Below, one piece after another: positions 61,272 to 64,000 of a stretch of 64,000 nt of DNA (positions within the stretch are counted from its first letter, which is position 1; each line of letters starts with the position of its first letter). Under the pieces are notes generated by a model, which worked only from the letters and a program-made list of their open reading frames with translations, did not search any database and was not told the origin of the DNA. A program made the translations under genes and the position numbers. This stretch comes from Cyclobacteriaceae bacterium (GTDB taxonomy: Bacteria; Bacteroidota; Bacteroidia; Cytophagales; Cyclobacteriaceae), in NCBI GenBank assembly GCA_023151255.1, contig JAKLJG010000010.1:30542-94541 (forward strand), written 5' to 3'.

Positions 61272-62615
61272 TTATGGATTAATTACTTTTATAAAACTCT
61301 CGCTGTCTATCATGTATTGAGCGTTGGCGGCAACGTCTGCCGATTCGGTTAACCCCTCAGTTATTTCAACCCAGCCATCTGCCTCTAAACCCGTTTTTAC
61401 TTTAAAGGGTGTGTAGGTACCTTTCTCTTTGATGAATACTATTTGCTGAACACCTAAATCAAGAATTGCTTTTTTGGGTACCCACAACGCCTGATCATGT
61501 GCCTGCACAACATGCGCAGTTAATAGTTGTCCGACACGGATTTCATTTTTGTCTACATCGATGTAGGATCGAACCTGTAGGAATTGTTTGCCTTCGCTGA
61601 AAAAGGGTTGAATGAAGTCCACCTTAGCTTGGATGGCTTTTTGCGAACCTTTCACGTGGAGTTCAATCTGTTCGCCTTTTTTGATTTGTGCGCCTTCCTT
61701 TGCCGGAAAGTATACTTCGGCCCAAAGGCGAGTGCCATCTACCACTTTGAAGAGGCTTTGACCTGTAGACACATACATACCTTCGCGAATTGAAAATTGC
61801 CCACCCATTACCGATGATGGATTTGCAGCATTCATTGAGTTACTTGACTGCGTCCCGCCACTCATGGCACCCCCCGACTTTTTGTTCATTCCGCTACCGC
61901 CCATTGATGATGGTGTGCCATTCGATGTGCTACTCTCCGGGAGTGTTGCAGTTGCTTCCAGGATGTACCCGGAGTATGGACTCAGCACTGGTAAGGCAAA
62001 AGTTTCTTTTCCGGTTTTGATGATGTGCCCTATTTGATCATCTGTAAGTCCGAGCAATTGAAGCTTTTCCTTTGCAGACTCAATGATTTCGATATGTTCC
62101 TTATGCTGACCTACCACGTAGAGTAATTCCCGTTGGGCTGTGATCAACTCCGGACTATATATCTCCATAATCACCTGGCCTTTTCGCACGGGCTGGTAAT
62201 TATACTTCAGATAGAGCCTTTCAATGCGACCGCCAAAGCGCACCGGAACTGAATAAGTTTTGCGCGTATCATAATTGATTACTCCAGCGGCTGTAATATT
62301 TACAGACAACGTTTTTCTTTCGGGCCGGATTGTTTCTATAGCAGATATCACCGAGCTATTGGTAGGCTTGATCAGGTCTTTCATTTCATCCGATACAACT
62401 ACTGGTTGTGTAGCGCCAGACTTCTTTACCAAATCCATTCCGCAGATTGGACAAGTCCCTGGTTTATCCTGAGTAATCTGGGGATGCATAGGGCAGGTGT
62501 ATTCATCGTGAATATGCGCCTGCTTTTCTTTTTCTGAATTGCATGCTACCATTAATCCCAGCATGAGGATGAGTAGGGCGAACGTCTTCAGCATTTTATC
62601 AGTTGCACGTTGCAT
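61272..62615 (-). CDS. cusB: CusB-like RND efflux adaptor (second, Met-rich insert)
   Basis: 447 residues from ATG 62615 (an earlier in-frame start at 62639 would overlap tolC). Lipobox Cys in LMVACNSEK, YTCPMHPQI...CPICGMDLV, the adaptor core, and an unusual Gly/Ser/Met/Asn-rich insert (about 240-285; SMGGSGMNKKSGG) near the middle. Likely part of the same copper export complex. Its stop is 5 nt from the next adaptor. Confidence 0.9.
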   Translation of the reverse strand: MQRATDKMLKTFALLILMLGLMVACNSEKEKQAHIHDEYTCPMHPQITQDKPGTCPICGMDLVKKSGATQPVVVSDEMKDLIKPTNSSVISAIETIRPERKTLSVNITAAGVINYDTRKTYSVPVRFGGRIERLYLKYNYQPVRKGQVIMEIYSPELITAQRELLYVVGQHKEHIEIIESAKEKLQLLGLTDDQIGHIIKTGKETFALPVLSPYSGYILEATATLPESSTSNGTPSSMGGSGMNKKSGGAMSGGTQSSNSMNAANPSSVMGGQFSIREGMYVSTGQSLFKVVDGTRLWAEVYFPAKEGAQIKKGEQIELHVKGSQKAIQAKVDFIQPFFSEGKQFLQVRSYIDVDKNEIRVGQLLTAHVVQAHDQALWVPKKAILDLGVQQIVFIKEKGTYTPFKVKTGLEADGWVEITEGLTESADVAANAQYMIDSESFIKVINP

Positions 62616-62616
62616 A

Positions 62617-63870
62617 TTATTTCTCCAATTGCTTTTCATAACTCACGATCATCTGATAATATCTTCTCATTACATCGAGGTATTGGGTTTGTGCCATAAT
62701 GAGGGCCTCGTATGCATCAATCACAAAGGGTAATTCCTCCCTGTTTTCTTCGTATGCCAGCATTACTGTCTCATAGTTCCTTTCAAGTGCTGGAATAATT
62801 TTCTGCTCGTAGTTGTCCAGTTGCTTCCGGGTGGTTTGAATTTCCCAAGCCATTCCTGCAGCCATACCTTGTGCTTCATTAAGGATGGCCTCGCGTCCGC
62901 GTTTCATTGCCTCAATCTGGAGGTTCATACCCCGAACATTAGCCTTATACATTTTGGATGACCACGGGGCAATGGGAATGGATACCATACCTTCAATCGT
63001 GTATGCGCTGGGCATCATCTGCCCCAATGGAGCCATGTGGTTATATCGGATTCGGAAGTCCGGTTTGGCCTGATAACTTTCCAGTTTTACGGCATATTTC
63101 ATGCTTTGAATAGTATTGTTGATTTGCCGAATGTCGCTTCGCCTGCTGGCCAACTCTGCCGTATCAAGCACCAGTTGCACAGCGTCAAATTCTTGGAAAG
63201 TCGTATCAATGACGAATCGATATTCCTTCGGCAGGTTCATCAGCGCGTTTAGCGCGATGTTCTTTTGAATGATCTCATTTTCGGTCATGAAAATCATGTT
63301 CTCTACTTCATGCAATCTTCCTTCGGCCTTAAAGCTGTTTCCAAGTGGGCTTTGGTTATAGGGATACCGCGCTTTAGCTATGTTGTACATGAGTTTTATA
63401 ATTTCCTGATTTTCTAAAAGAATGGAACGCTTTTTCTCTAACACTAACCACTCATAGAATGCCGTCTTCGCCTGGGCCCTCAGGTCGTTGTAAATAAACG
63501 CCCCTCCTGCTTCTTCAATGGCTGCTTTAGACGAAAGCAGTTGCTGATTGGCCCGAAGTTTTGCCGGATTTGGTATCGATTGTTCAGCGGAGATCATCAC
63601 AGATCCCTTGTCCCTTTCATCCATTACCATTTGACCTGGATAAGGAGTCATAAAAGTTCCCACTCCTACCATTGGGGCCATCCAACTTTTTGCACCTTTT
63701 GAGATTTCATTTAGCGCCTGTGCTTTGTATCGATACTCCTGCAACATTGGATTGTTTTGCTGGATCACCTTGAGGATGCTGTCCAACTCTAATCGTTGTT
63801 GTGCCTGGGCAGTAAGACTGCCCAAAAGCGCAATGCCGACCAATGCTATCGTTTTTATGTTCGTGTTCAT
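62617..63870 (-). CDS. cusC: TolC/CusC-like outer-membrane channel
   Basis: 417 residues with a signal peptide (ending GSLTAQAQQ). The coiled-coil alpha barrel of the OEP family is recognised by the LDSILKVIQQNNPMLQEYRYK start and the repeating long helices (RRSDIRQINNTIQSMKYAV, LDNYEQKIIPALERNYETV). It completes the tripartite pump with the adaptors. Confidence 0.92.
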   Translation of the reverse strand: MNTNIKTIALVGIALLGSLTAQAQQRLELDSILKVIQQNNPMLQEYRYKAQALNEISKGAKSWMAPMVGVGTFMTPYPGQMVMDERDKGSVMISAEQSIPNPAKLRANQQLLSSKAAIEEAGGAFIYNDLRAQAKTAFYEWLVLEKKRSILLENQEIIKLMYNIAKARYPYNQSPLGNSFKAEGRLHEVENMIFMTENEIIQKNIALNALMNLPKEYRFVIDTTFQEFDAVQLVLDTAELASRRSDIRQINNTIQSMKYAVKLESYQAKPDFRIRYNHMAPLGQMMPSAYTIEGMVSIPIAPWSSKMYKANVRGMNLQIEAMKRGREAILNEAQGMAAGMAWEIQTTRKQLDNYEQKIIPALERNYETVMLAYEENREELPFVIDAYEALIMAQTQYLDVMRRYYQMIVSYEKQLEK

Positions 63871-63931
63871 CTGTTAATTTTTTTGGTTCAAATTTCCATG
63901 GACATTGAAGGCTTCGACTGCAACATTGCTG

Positions 63932-64000
63932 TTAGTGCCCGGCTGTTTCATGAATTTCAAGTTTTCCGAATTTTCTAAGCTCATATTCTTTTGTCATCAA
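63932..64000 (-). CDS. C-terminal end of a probable RND pump (CusA-like), partial
   Basis: The last 22 codons of a minus-strand gene running off the window, ending ELRKFGKLEIHETAGH then TAA. Position directly upstream of tolC and two CusB-type adaptors makes a heavy-metal RND permease the best guess; the peptide itself is not diagnostic. Confidence 0.5.
   Translation of the reverse strand: MMTKEYELRKFGKLEIHETAGH

Larger units (their letters stand above)
37270..64000. mobile_element. tRNA-Ser-integrated metal-resistance genomic island (left part)
   Basis: A tyrosine integrase sits immediately downstream of an intact tRNA-Ser, and all genes from there to the right edge are accessory in type (integrase, RadC-like JAB protein, mercury and copper resistance, orphan nuclease). 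That is the standard arrangement of a tRNA-targeted island or integrative element. The right attachment copy and any transfer genes would lie beyond the window, so its true length is unknown. Confidence 0.65.

Noticed and set aside
1..64000. CRISPR array or intact insertion sequence
   Set aside because: No regularly spaced repeat units and no transposase reading frame were found on either strand.

Overview
The window reads as a chromosomal segment of a Bacteroidota bacterium, most likely order Cytophagales. This rests on a PorZ-like type IX secretion protein with a C-terminal sorting domain, several proteins carrying the CarboxypepD_reg-like N-domain, LytS/LytTR regulation, ECF sigma/anti-sigma pairs, GGGP synthase of the bacterial PcrB type, and TAnnTTTG-like -7 promoter elements. 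No species can be named from sequence alone.

Bases 1-37,180 look like ordinary core genome. Left to right: a truncated Na/Pi symporter, a small membrane operon ending in GGGP synthase, a LytS/LytTR two-component pair, an ECF sigma / TonB-anti-sigma hybrid facing a VWA protein, a second ECF sigma/anti-sigma pair leading into gmk and nadD, a DUF5686 protein, mnmH-selD for 2-selenouridine tRNA modification, frr-pyrH, a biotin carrier protein, a TPP riboswitch controlling a TonB-dependent receptor, a UbiA prenyltransferase, purN, tdk, porZ, recO, an aminotransferase, recR, clpS, a sodium:solute symporter and an alkyltransferase-like protein.

A tRNA-Ser(UGA) gene at 37,183-37,269 is followed at once by a terminator, short repeats that look like recombinase arm sites, and a tyrosine integrase. 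From there to the right edge the content is a metal-resistance genomic island whose far end lies outside the window. Its left part (37.5-40 kb) holds the integrase, a membrane/zinc-finger protein and a RadC-like JAB protein. Next comes a plus-strand ArsR-controlled mercury-type operon (ArsR, GDCCxxC protein, degenerate CsoR-like protein, Cys-rich exported peptide, MerTP fusion) with no mercuric reductase in view. A 518-bp noncoding gap with three long hairpins separates it from a nearly unbroken minus-strand run (64.0 to 42.6 kb) dominated by copper handling: the tail of a probable RND pump, TolC, two CusB-like adaptors, DUF3347 proteins, two multicopper oxidases (one fused to a CopB-like C-terminal domain), a CPH-type copper P-ATPase, and many His/Met-rich envelope proteins, plus two methyltransferases, a Usp protein and a putative orphan PD-(D/E)XK nuclease.

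The island appears to combine oxidation of Cu(I) (multicopper oxidases), export from cytoplasm (P-ATPase) and periplasm (RND/TolC), and periplasmic buffering by His/Met/Cys-rich proteins. The strongest novel leads are the repeated DUF3347 domain, found twice alone and once fused to the efflux adaptor, and the array of same-geometry hairpins at 42.28-42.63 kb. No CRISPR array, rRNA or intact insertion sequence was seen.
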